Below are positions 23,501 through 31,628 of a stretch of DNA of 64,000 nt, piece by piece. The notes under the pieces were generated by a model, which saw only the letters and a program-made list of their open reading frames with translations, was not told where the DNA came from and did no database searches. This stretch comes from Limnomonas spitsbergensis (taxonomy: Eukaryota; Chlorophyta; Chlorophyceae; Chlamydomonadales). Position 1 is the stretch's first letter. Every line of letters starts with the position of its first letter. Location of the stretch: NCBI GenBank assembly GCA_037349105.1, contig JAYJMM010000121.1:382001-446000 (forward strand), in the 5' to 3' direction. A program made the position numbers and the translations under genes.

Positions 23501-26500
23501 TCGGGGGGGAAAGCCGGGGGGAACAGTGTGCAGGGGAGGGTGGGGGGGAGGGCAGGTTGGAAGAGTGGGCAGGGGAGGGCGGGGAGGAGGGCAGGTTGGA
23601 AGAGTGGGCAGGGGGGGGCGGGTGGGAGGACAGGGTGGAAGAGTGGGTAGGAGGGGCAGGGGGGGAGAACAGGGTGGAAGAGTGGGCAGGGGAGGGCAGG
23701 GTGGAAGAGTGGGCAGGGGGGGGGCGGGGGGGAAAGCCGGGGGGAACAGTGTGCAGGGGAGGGTGGGGGGGAGGGCAGGTTGGAAGAGTGGGCAGGGGAG
23801 GGCGGGGAGGAGGGCAGGTTGGAAGAGTGGGCAGGGGGGGGCGGGGGGGAGGGCAGGTTGGAAGAGTGGGCAGGGGGGGGCGGGGGGGAGGGCAGGGGGG
23901 AAAAGTGGGCAGGGGAGGGCAGTGAGGAGGGCAGGGGGGAAGAGTGGGCAGGGGAGGGCGGTGAGGAGGGCAGGGTGGAAGAGTGGGCAGGGGAGGGCGG
24001 TGAGGAGGGCAGGGTGGAAGAGTGGGCCGGGGAGGGCGGTGAGGAGGGCAGGGTGGAAGAGTGGGCAGGGGAGGGCGGTGAGGAGGGCAGGGTGGAAGAG
24101 TGGGCAGGGGAGGGCGGTGAGGAGGGCAGGGTGGAAGAGTGGGCAGGGGGGGGCGGGGGGGAGGACAGGGTGGAAGAGTGGGTAGGAGGGGCAGGGGGGG
24201 AGAACAGGGTGGAAGAGTGGGCAGGGGAGGGCAGGGTGGAAGAGTGGGCAGGGGGGGGGCGGGGGGGAAAGCCGGGGGGAACAGTGTGCAGGGGAGGGTG
24301 GGGGGGAGGGCAGGTTGGAAGAGTGGGCAGGGGAGGGCGGGGAGGAGGGCAGGTTGGAAGAGTGGGCAGGGGGGGGCGGGGGGGAGGGCAGGTTGGAAGA
24401 GTGGGCAGGGGGGGGCGGGGGGGAGGGCAGGTTGGAAGAGTGGGCAGGGGGGGGCGGGGGGGAGGGCAGGGGGGAAGAGTGGGCAGGGGAGGGCGGTGAG
24501 GAGGGCAGGGTGGAAGAGTGGGCAGGGGAGGGCGGTGAGGAGGGCAGGGTGGAAGAGTGGGCAGGGGAGGGCGGTGAGGAGGGCAGGGTGGAAGAGTGGG
24601 CAGGGGAGGGCGGTGAGGAGGGCAGGGGGGAAGAGTGGGCAGGGGAGGGCGGTGAGGAGGGCAGGGTGGAAGAGTGGGCAGGGGAGGGCGGTGAGGAGGG
24701 CAGGGTGGAAGAGTGGGCAGGGGAGGGCGGTGAGGAGGGCAGGGTGGAAGAGTGGGCAGGGGAGGGCGGTGAGGAGGGCAGGGTGGAAGAGTGGGCAGGG
24801 GAGGGCGGGGGGGAGGGCAGGTTGGAAGAGTGGGTAGGAGGGGCAGGGGGGGAGGACAGGGTGGAAGAGTGGGCAAGGGAGGGCAGGGAGGAGGGCAGGC
24901 TGGAAGAGTGGACAGGGTGGGGCGGGGGGGAGGGCAGGGTGGAAGAGTGGGCAGGGGGGGGGCGGGGAGGAGGGCAGGGTGGAAGAGTGGGCAGGGTGGG
25001 GTCGGGGGGGAAAGCCGGGGGGGACAGTGTGCAGGGGGAGGGTGGGGGGGAGGGCAGGTTGGAAGAGTGGGCAGGGGAGGGCGGGGAGGAGGGCAGGTTG
25101 GAAGAGTGGGCAGGGGGGGGCGGGGGGGAGGGCAGGTTGGAAGAGAGGGCAGGGTGGGGCGGGGGGGAAAACCGGGGGGAACAGTGTGCAGGGGGAGGGT
25201 GGGGGGGAGGGCAGGTTGGAAGAGTGGGCAGGGTGGGGCGGGGGGGAGGACAGGGTGGAAGAGTGGGTAGGAGGGGCAGGGGGGGAGAACAGGGTGGAAG
25301 AGTGGGCAGGGGAGGGCAGGGTGGAAGAGTGGACAGGGTGGGGCGGGGGGGAGGGCAGGGTGGAAGAGTGGGCAGGGGGGGGGCGGGGGGGAGGGCAGGG
25401 TGGAAGAGTGGGCAGGGGAGGGCGGGGAGGAGGGCAGGTTGGAAGAGTGGGCAGGGGAGGGCGGGGGGGAGGACAGGGTGGAAGAGTGGGTAGGAGGGGC
25501 AGGGGGGGAGAACAGGGTGGAAGAGTGGGCAGGGGAGGGCAGGGTGGAAGAGTGGACAGGGTGGGGCGGGGGGGAGGGCAGGGTGGAAGAGTGGGCAGGG
25601 TGGGGTCGGGGGGGAGGGCAGGGTGGAAGAGTGGGCAGGGGGGGGGCGGGGGGGAGGGCAGGGTGGAAGAGTGGACAGGGTGGGGCGGGGGGGAGGGCAG
25701 GGTGGAAGAGTGGGCAGGGTGGGGCGGGGGGGAGGGCAGGGTGGAAGAGTGGGCAGGGGGGGGCGGGGGGGAGGGCAGGGGGGAAGAGTGGGCAGGGGGG
25801 GGCGGGGGGGACGGCAGGTTGGAAGAGAGGGCAGGGTGGGGCGGGGGGGAGGGGAGGGGGGGTGGGAAGAGGTAGGCTGGGGCAAGGGAGGGGACAGGAC
25901 GGATCAGAGGGTGCGGTGTGTGGGGCGGGGGACTCATCACATAACCGCCATTCTGGGGGGGCTGAGAAGTGTCTTGGCTTGCTGCTAATATTCCTGCAGC
26001 TGTTGCCCCCACTTCTGCAGACCTCGCTGCTCCTCATTTGCCTCACACCCTTCACTGACCCCACACACCTCCACAGGGCTTCTTAGGCCTTCCTGCGGTC
26101 TTGGACCTGTTGCGCCCTCCTTAGGTGTCCTCCCTCCTCAGATCCCTGAAACCCTTCAGACCCCGCCCCCCTCCACAGGGCTTCGTAGGTGACCGCCCTC
26201 CTCAGATCCCTGAAACCCTTCAGACCCCGCCCCCCTCCACAGGGCTTTGTAGGTGACCGCCCTCCTCAGATCCCTGAAATGCGTCGCTGACCCCACACCC
26301 CTGTACTGGGCTTGTTGGCCTTTTCTGCAGTCTTGGACCTGTCACGCACTTCTTAGGTAACCTCGCTGCGCCTCAATTTCCAAACACCCCTCACTGACCC
26401 CACCCCCCTCAACAGGGCTCCTCGGGCTTTCGCTGCAGTCGTGGACCTGTCGCGCCCTCCTAAGCTGACCTCGCTGCTCCTCAATTGCCTGACACCCTTC

Positions 26501-26932
26501 ACTGACCGCACACCCTTCCACAAGGCTTGTTGGGCCTTTGCTGCGGTACTGGACCTGTCACGTGTTTTAGGCCTTCGCGGCAGTCCTGGATCTGTCGCGC
26601 CCTCCTTAGGTGACCTCGCTGCTCCTCAATTGCCTCAAACCACTTACTGACCCCACACCCCTCCACAGGGCTTCTCGTGCTTTCGCTGCAGTCTTGGACC
26701 TGTCGCGCCCTCCTTAGGTGACCTCGCTGCTCATCAGATTCCTGAAACGCGCCACTGAACCCACCCTCTTCCTCATTTGCCTAACACCCTTCAATGACCT
26801 CACCCCCCTCCACAGGGCTTCCTGGGCCTTCGTGGCGCTGTGGTGGACTTGAGAGTGTGGGGTCAGCTGCGTGGGATGAGGGAGAGGCAGCTGTACGTGC
26901 TCAAGCTCATGGCTCACGCGACATCTTCATAG
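5539..26932 (+). CDS. Giant OPR-like, RAP-domain protein (ten exons, ~2765 aa)
   Basis: Exons: 5539-7406, 8521-8716, 9579-10694, 11925-12047, 13376-16698, 17482-17617, 18229-18336, 18961-20128, 20956-21098 and 26816-26932 (stop TAG). All introns are GT-AG, every phase joins, and the coding sum is 8298 nt. OPR/FASTK-like helical motifs recur, for example SLANLMWALATW, PQDLSVAAWSTARL, ISNLIWGLARL, FKPQELSSLLVGLATMQ, ALANTMWALAVL, VVQLMWALATI and ARLAACLWALATM. They are separated by Ser-, Gln-, Ala- and Gly-rich linkers. The C-terminus is RAP-like: LRSLGYRPE, then VALLIAGREDFARNPP and PLGPLFTTLQLMQ, then GAVVDLRVWGQLRG. Such proteins bind organellar RNA for processing, stability or translation; the target is unknown. 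The Ser/Arg-rich N-terminus suits organelle import. The ATG at 5539 is the first in frame; 5665 is an alternative start. Confidence 0.85.
7438..7462 (+). repeat. Interstitial TTTAGGG-type telomere-like repeat
   Basis: About three CCCTAAA units lie just inside intron 1. Similar short runs occur at 7590-7606, 9425-9450, 20920-20935, 50893-50965, 57122-57152, 59688-59737 and 60776-60820. Confidence 0.7.
7480..7700 (+). repeat. Echoes of OPR exon 1 donor
   Basis: Copies of the donor end of exon 1 (CAAGGTGCGATGGGG) recur near 7485, 7538, 7611 and 7686. The copy at about 7505-7560 also repeats the exon bases coding GVMAKLMQND. Confidence 0.75.
7778..8480 (+). repeat. Six echoes of OPR exon 2 acceptor
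   Basis: Six units of about 115-130 bp each hold a T-rich tract, an AG acceptor, and a version of the first 50 bases of exon 2 (WPQAVAHAIIHRPAMQL). They begin near 7781, 7893, 8019, 8139, 8265 and 8399; the true exon starts at 8521. Two neighbouring echoes remain open in the exon frame. Confidence 0.85.
8990..9560 (+). repeat. Echoes of OPR exon 3 acceptor, decayed
   Basis: Four to five degenerate copies of the pyrimidine-rich acceptor and first bases of exon 3 (CATGTCACCGGCCCTCAAGA) occur near 8990-9035, 9050-9140, 9235-9290 and 9505-9560, ahead of the true start at 9579. A hairpin-tailed dispersed element sits between copies. Confidence 0.65.
9334..9420 (+). repeat. Hairpin-tailed dispersed element, copy a
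   Basis: GAAA-rich start, then a hairpin TACGCCCC-ATGG-GGGGCG, then GAGAGTTAAGGAAACA and CAGCCTGGGCCGAAGCCACA, ending GTTACC. It is shared with copies at 17.8, 49.7, 51.9, 57.4, 58.1 and 58.6 kb. Confidence 0.8.
10740..11610 (+). repeat. Seven echoes of OPR exon 3 donor
   Basis: Units of about 105-235 bp repeat the last bases of exon 3 (coding ELSSLLVGLATMQ) plus GTGAGAC. They end near 10806, 10927, 11040, 11276, 11373, 11483 and 11605. The first echoes are nearly exact and the later ones decay, a gradient away from the exon. Confidence 0.85.
11690..11790 (+). repeat. Echoes of OPR exon 4 acceptor
   Basis: Two decayed copies of the CAGCCTTGCCATxTGCTGC tract. One is followed by an AG and GGGAACTCTCGGCGCA, resembling the exon 4 start GGGGACGCACGGCGCC. 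Confidence 0.65.
12135..12495 (+). repeat. Echoes of OPR exon 4 donor
   Basis: Three copies of the exon end AAAGGCTGGAGGGGTGGCCC plus donor, near 12140-12178, 12262-12294 and 12462-12492, increasingly diverged. Confidence 0.7.
12700..13345 (+). repeat. Five echoes of OPR exon 5 acceptor
   Basis: Copies of an AG acceptor followed by GCTTTGGCCAATACCATGTG-like bases (exon at 13376, ALANTMWALAVL) occur near 12708, 12905, 12980, 13257 and 13314. They are embedded in CCTGA, CCTGG and CCTTG pentanucleotide runs that look like expanded pyrimidine tracts. Confidence 0.8.
13024..13246 (+). repeat. (CCTTG)n pentanucleotide array, ~44 units
   Basis: An almost perfect CCTTG run with one CCTCG variant near the right end. 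It sits between two echoes of the next exon's acceptor. It is intronic and extends an artefactual reading frame in front of the true exon start. Confidence 0.97.
16700..17480 (+). repeat. Intron with degenerate repeats
   Basis: Two diverged copies of about 170 bp (16770-17100) share CAGAGGCCC, GCACGGGGCCTC-like and TGTAGCTGAGCCA blocks. They are followed by 17100-17460, a degenerate AT-richer repeat of ATCCATAAACCCTT-like words. No exon seen. Confidence 0.55.
17829..17918 (+). repeat. Hairpin-tailed dispersed element, copy b
   Basis: AAGAAAGAAAGAATGC, then CTACGCCCC-GCA-GGGGC, then CATCAAGGAAACAGTGC, ending in GCGCCGTTACC. It has the same order of blocks as copies a and f but is the most diverged. 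Confidence 0.7.
18030..18190 (+). repeat. Echoes of OPR exon 7 acceptor
   Basis: Two decayed copies of the start of exon 18229-18336: GTGGAGCAGGACCTGG near 18040, and CAGGTGTCATGAGTCTAGAG near 18152. Both are followed by a GAGCTGCTGCC-like block. Confidence 0.7.
18345..18665 (+). repeat. Three echoes of OPR exon 7 donor
   Basis: Three tandem units of about 107 bp repeat the exon's second half (coding LLPPSDLVQLxWxIGFLGAG) and the CAACAG|GTATGAA donor. The first two are nearly identical; the third is diverged. Confidence 0.85.
18768..18800 (+). repeat. Echo of OPR exon 8 acceptor
   Basis: CCCCACCACAGCGGCGGCCG resembles the true acceptor and first bases of the exon at 18961 (CTTACTGCAGTGGCGGCCG). 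Confidence 0.5.
20135..20880 (+). repeat. Five echoes of OPR exon 8 donor (start of RAP domain)
   Basis: Five units of about 125-165 bp repeat the exon end: CTCATCCCAAGCTGCC-like, CTGTCATGAGGGCGGAGG, and GGAGGAGCAGGTGGGC, the donor used at 20129. The echoes nearest the exon are best preserved; the last (about 20800-20880) is badly decayed. Confidence 0.85.
21115..25870 (+). repeat. 4.75-kb G-rich minisatellite in the intron splitting the RAP domain
   Basis: A heterogeneous array of units around 45-50 bp built from GGAGGGCAGGTTGGAAGAGT, GGGCAGGGGAGGGCGG and variants, with higher-order blocks (for example the GCCGGGGGGAACAGTGTGCA variant recurring). It starts 17 bases after the exon 9 donor, and its GCAGGTT...GGGCAGGGGGAGGGCAG words resemble that donor's surroundings. 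It is strongly G-skewed on the coding strand and has many G-runs. It contains no genes. Confidence 0.95.
26050..26810 (+). repeat. Echoes of the terminal OPR/RAP exon acceptor
   Basis: About seven units repeat CCCCTCCACAGGGCTTC, then a CCTTCGCGGCAGTC-like block, then GGACCTGTCGCGCCCTCCTT and TGACCTCGCTGCTCC. The first block matches the true acceptor and start of the last exon (CACAG|GGCTTCCTGGGCC). Confidence 0.8.
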
Positions 26933-26959
26933 TGGCAAACTGGTTGTTTATAATCATTG

Positions 26960-27560
26960 ATTAAAAGGCCTTCGCGGCTGTATGTGCGACGTCAATCAAG
27001 AGGCAAACAAGATATTGTTGACTAATAAAATAAATGGCCTCGCGGCGCTGGTGTGGACCTTGGAGACTCGGAGTGCGGGGCCAGCTGCGTGGAATGAGGG
27101 AGAGACAGCTTTAGGGCTGAGGCACACGCGACATCTATATCTAGAGCAGAGAGATGCTGCTTTGGTATCTTTCGTACCGGTATTTCAGTGGGAAAATGTC
27201 TCTTTGGCGATGTCGTGGACTTAAAGGTTGGCTTCTATCTGTTACAGGTGGTGAGGGATAGGCAGCATTATGTGCTTGGCACACGTGACACACGTGACAG
27301 CTTCCTAGAGAGGAGAGGGGCTGCTTTTGGCAAAAAGGCTCGACCGGGGGGGTGTGCTTAACTGTCCCGTTGGGAGAAAACAAAAGGAACTTGAGGGGGA
27401 CCTGAGGGTGTGGGGTCTGTTGCAGGTGGTGAGGGAGAGGTAGCTTCATTTGCTTAAGCTCATGTCACACGTGTCATCAGCCTGGGGGAAGAGGTTTTTT
27501 ATTTGCGAGCGAGTAAATGTCTCCTGGGCAAAGTCGTGGATCTGAGGGTCAATGACATTA
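26960..27560 (+). repeat. Echoes of the terminal RAP exon downstream of the stop codon
   Basis: Decayed copies of the last exon (GGxxTTGAGAGTGTGGGGTC, GGGAGAGGCAGCTxTATGTG, CTCATG-CACACGTGACA) recur at about 27033-27135, 27205-27305, 27385-27480 and 27530-27560, past the TAG at 26930-26932. Frames are broken. Confidence 0.75.
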
Positions 27561-28379
27561 CACCTCTGGGCCCTGCTCAAACAGGCTGGGCTGCGTGGGC
27601 GCCCAACTGTCCCGTAGGGAGAAAATAAAAGGAGATAAGTTTCGCGCCGGTTTCATCCCAACCAGGCTTGCCAGGGGACATTAACGTCGGAATCGTGGTG
27701 CAAGCTTTTTGCATTCACAGATCTATGCACGAGACCCTTTACCGTAATTTGATTTCAGCCAATCCGCCGCTCTAAATTTGGCATCTGCCTGGGTCTGGAG
27801 GGTGGCTGATGGTAGCAGAGGGAATTGTGAAATGGGAGTGTGGGTGATGGGATCTGAGGGATATGAGATAGTGAGATGGGACCCCTACAGGTAACTACAA
27901 AAAATAACAGGTAAATCAACTAATCAAGCAGTAGAGGTATGTATGGTTTTTTGACTTGAGTGGCTACGGTGGGAACAGATAGAGAAATCTGGCTGAGATA
28001 CTGAAGTTCAAAGTACAGTTCGAGCCAGAGGGTATAGCTATAATAAATATCGTTGGTGGGCATAATTGCGGCTACCAATAGTTGCTTTATATATTTTCTT
28101 GCTATGTTGGCTTGGGTAAACTGGGCAGTCAAGGCTTAGCCTTCCTTCCGGTTTTGCACAGCAGCTCTGTGGCTCAGACGACTGGTTAAGCAATTTGCAG
28201 GCTATGGACAAACTGAGGGGTAATCGTATCTGCTCAGATCAGTCTGCGGGCGTGCAGAAACGGTGCAGGCGGTGGTGGCTTACACAGTTTTACCCCCTGG
28301 GTATACATACGGATGAGTACGATAGATGCCTGGACAATGTACAATGCTGAACACAGCAATATACATATATGATACAAGC

Positions 28380-28510
28380 AAGCACGCACCGACTTTATAA
28401 GCAAGCATGCTCGCACAAGCAAGCACTCTCGCACAAGTAAGCACGCACAATACAAGCGAGCATGCTCGCACAAGCAAGCACGCACAATACAAGCAGCCTG
28501 ATACAAGCAA
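28380..28510. repeat. CAAGCA-type microsatellite
   Basis: A run of CAAGCAAGCACGCACAATA and CATGCTCGCACAAG variants. The matching position in copy B (35265-35360) has a different length. Confidence 0.85.
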
Positions 28511-28917
28511 GCACGAGGACGGAAACAAGTATAACTAACAGGGCATGTACCGTATGTCTTTTATGTACACAGTCAAGTTTTAAGTGCAGGGACTGCCTGC
28601 AACAGAAACGGCAGACTGGATGGCTGAGTGGAGCGACACTGAGAGAGTCAAAAATGGAAAGGAAAATTTCATCGAAAAAATTTACCTCAGGCCATGCAAC
28701 ACTGTCAGGAATTTCACCTCGCCGGTTATTCAGCAATAAGATCGCCTCAGGCCATGCAGCACAGTCAGAGAAACGATTGCTTCAGGTAAAAATTGAGAGG
28801 GATTGCCAATATAAAATACATCATTTGCGGTGGTAGACAGCCTCTTCAGATTGCAGTCACAGACCCTTATGTACCTATTGATCATTGGGGACTATATATA
28901 TTAATATATCACATCAG

Positions 28918-29225
28918 ACACAAGACCCGCTGTGGAACGGAAGCCATAAATCACACAAGACCTGCCGTGGACCGGAAGCCATAAATCACACAAGACCCGC
29001 CGTGGAACGGAAGCCATAAATCACACAAGACCTGCCGTGGAACGGAAGCCATAAATCACACAAGACCCGCCGTGGAACGGAAGCCATAAATCACACAAGA
29101 CCTGCCGTGGAACGGAAGCCATAAATCACACAAGACCTGCCGTGGAACGGAAGCCATAAATCACAAAAAGACCCGCCGTGGAACGGAAGCCATAAATCAC
29201 ACAAGATCTGCCGTGGAACGGAAGA
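28918..29225. repeat. 35-bp minisatellite, eight to nine copies
   Basis: Units contain AAGACCTGCCGTGGAACGG followed by AAGCCATAAATCACAC. Copy B has only one equivalent unit (35940-35975), so the array expanded after the segmental duplication or collapsed in B. Confidence 0.93.
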
Positions 29226-29311
29226 GCCACACAACGCCTCAAACTGACAGGCACAAATACTGCACGCACACCCTTCAGCAGGCAGATCTGCCTTCAAACC
29301 AATCATGCTGA

Positions 29312-31628
29312 TCAGACAGGGATGACGCCCTTGTCGTTCCAGTTCTTGAGGATGTTGCAGACAGCATCTACCCGGAAGCTGCCGTGCTGGTCGTAGCTGT
29401 TACCGTAAATCCCGGCTATGTCCCACGAGGCGACGTTCCAGAGAAAGGCAGCAGACACGGGGTACTCGTACACCACCTGCTGTACTCCGGCCCACGACAC
29501 AAACTGAGAGAAATAGGTAACGAGGCCATCGTGCATGACAGGTGTGCGCCAGGGGCTGGGGCCGGCGAACACGCCCTGGTATGGCGCCACTGTGGCTTGC
29601 GCAAAAGTGGTCGCCAGGCAGTCACCGCCGTCGCACGTGCCGCCACCCACGCCAGCCTCAGAGAAGTGCAGCTCGTAGCCCGGTTGCTGCAGCAGCTGCC
29701 CAAGATCCACGCCCATAACTGCCAGCTCGGCCGCCTGTTCAGAGTTGGAAGCAATCGTTTGAAACAAGAAGAGCATTATGCATGTAAATTGAATCCAATG
29801 ACTCTAGATTGATCGCTGGAAGGCTTTTTATATTGCTTGATACCTGTGACATTGCAGTAATTGCGCCATTGGCATCATAAATATAATGGGACGCATCAAC
29901 ATTTGACTAAATGAATCAGAATGGATCTTCATAAGTCATGCAGTCTCATCCTGGTTTCATTAAGAACAGTATCATTTTCTCCCGTACCATATTGAAGATG
30001 GCCCTGGAGAACTGCCACAGCTTGGGCACGGCGTCCATTTCGGGGTAGTTGGACATGCCGATGAAATCGACGCCGTGGAACAAGCTGCTGATCCCCGAGG
30101 CATCGAACTGGGGCGCTATCGTCGCGTCACAGGCCACCAACCCACACAGGCTGTTCATATTCAGGCTGATCCCGATATGCAGGTCCGGGCTGTGGTCCGA
30201 ACGGTTCCCGATGATCTCCCTGACCGTCTCTGACATCTGCAGGAACTGGCTAGGGTAGCTGAACACCATGAGGCTCATCTCGCCCTGCATGCACATGTAC
30301 ACCTGCGTCTCCGGCTTGACCGCGTCCATCAGCGCCAACGCTAAAGGCTGCACCATGATCTGGAAGTAGGTCTGGCCAGAGTAGTTGGCCAGAGGGTTCA
30401 TGCTGAGTGCATTGCGCCAGAGGCCTTGGCCGCCTGCAGCGTCACCGTCGTCTAGGTGGGGAGTGACCTCGATGTGGGAGAAGCCCATCTCAATCGCGGC
30501 CACAAAGCAGAGCTGCATACCGTTGCGGAAGTCTAGGATGTCCTGTTCAGTAATGGCCTGGCAATCGCCCGAGGTTCCCTTGTAGCAGAAGGATGTCGGG
30601 ACGTTGGTGGCGTTGTTTGTCTGCAGGCTGCTGTCGATGATGAAATTGGCGGTAACCACAAAGTTGATCTTGGAGCCGCCGCAGTACTGGCGCACACGTT
30701 CGACAGAGGCGATGCACGGGGAAGGCGCTGCGGAAACAGAGGAGGAGGAGGAGGAGGAGGAGGAGGAAGAGGTGGAAACATAGTCTCCCTCATCAGCTGC
30801 TTGGGCTGCTGTACCTCCGTCGCTGCCAGCCTCAGAGCTGTTAGGCTTGAAGGCCCAGTCGTTGATGCCATCCACAAAAACTGAGCAGGCGATCTCCAGC
30901 CGGGGTTGGCCGTGAGACAAAAGCTCGACCACCGACTCAAGGGGCGGCAAGGCAGTGGTGTTGGAGCTAGCTGGGAGTGAAGCCTGGGTGTTGTTGCTAG
31001 GGCTGGTAGCGGCATCAGGATCCTCGGAGCTGCTGTCTTTAGCAGGTGTCTCTGTCGTCGACTGCTTGGTGATGTTGTTCTCAACAGCAATGTTGGTGCT
31101 GTTTGTTCCTGCAGGCGGCTGAGGGGTATCACCCTCCGGGCTGGGGCTGGGGCTGCCTACAGGCGGCTCAGGGGTGTTATCCTCGGGGCTGGGGCTGGGG
31201 CTGTCCACAGGCGGCTGAGGGGTATCACCCACAGGGCTGGGGCTGGGGCTGCCTACAGGCGGCTCAGGGGTGTTATCCTCGGGGCTGGGGCTGGGGATGC
31301 CTACAGGCGGCTCAGGGGTGTTATCCTCGGGGCTGGGGCTGGGGATGCCTACAGGCGGCTCAGGGGTGTTATCCTCGGGGCTGGGGCTGGGGCTGCCTAC
31401 AGGCGGCTCAGGGGTGCTATTCTCAGGGCTGGGGTTAGGGCTGCCTTCAGCTAGGGTAGAGCGGCCTGGACCTCGCTGGGTGCTGCTACGATCAGCAGTA
31501 ACATATCTGTTGGGGCCATGTTTTGATTTGGCAGCTCCAGACACGCCCTGTGGGGCCCAGCCAGTCATCAGCAGCAGAGACAGCAGCAACAGATGCTGGA
31601 AGCAAGAATATTTGTTTGAACAACCCAT
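29312..31628 (-). CDS. Secreted proline-rich, glycosidase-like protein, copy A (687 aa)
   Basis: Exon 1 is 31628-29988 and exon 2 is 29734-29312, joined in phase 0 across a 253-bp GT-AG intron (AATATG|GTACGG; GAACAG|GCGGCC). Residues 1-32 form a signal peptide with a Leu-rich core. Then comes a Pro-rich segment of seven SPSPEDNTPEPPV-type repeats, as in hydroxyproline-rich algal wall proteins; then an NxT/S-rich linker with a poly-Ser run near residue 290; then a compact domain of about 370 residues. That domain has VDFIGMSNYP, YELHFSEAGVGGG and YEYPVSAAFLW, which look like late strands of a clan GH-A TIM-barrel glycosidase, with the Glu of HFSEAG as a possible nucleophile. The exact GH family is not recognised and catalysis is unproven. 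Expected location is cell wall or extracellular matrix. Confidence 0.78.

Noticed and set aside
20900..26064. Very long overlapping open frames (over 1600 codons) of Pro/Leu/Ser/Thr or Gly/Glu/Trp-rich protein on both strands
   Set aside because: They come from a stop-poor, G-skewed tandem array open in several frames at once. The repeat lies inside an intron bounded by exons whose phases join across it.
28270..28290. TGTAA polyadenylation signal (reverse strand) for the glycosidase-like gene
   Set aside because: The pentamer is too short to call without transcript ends and lies about 1 kb past the stop.
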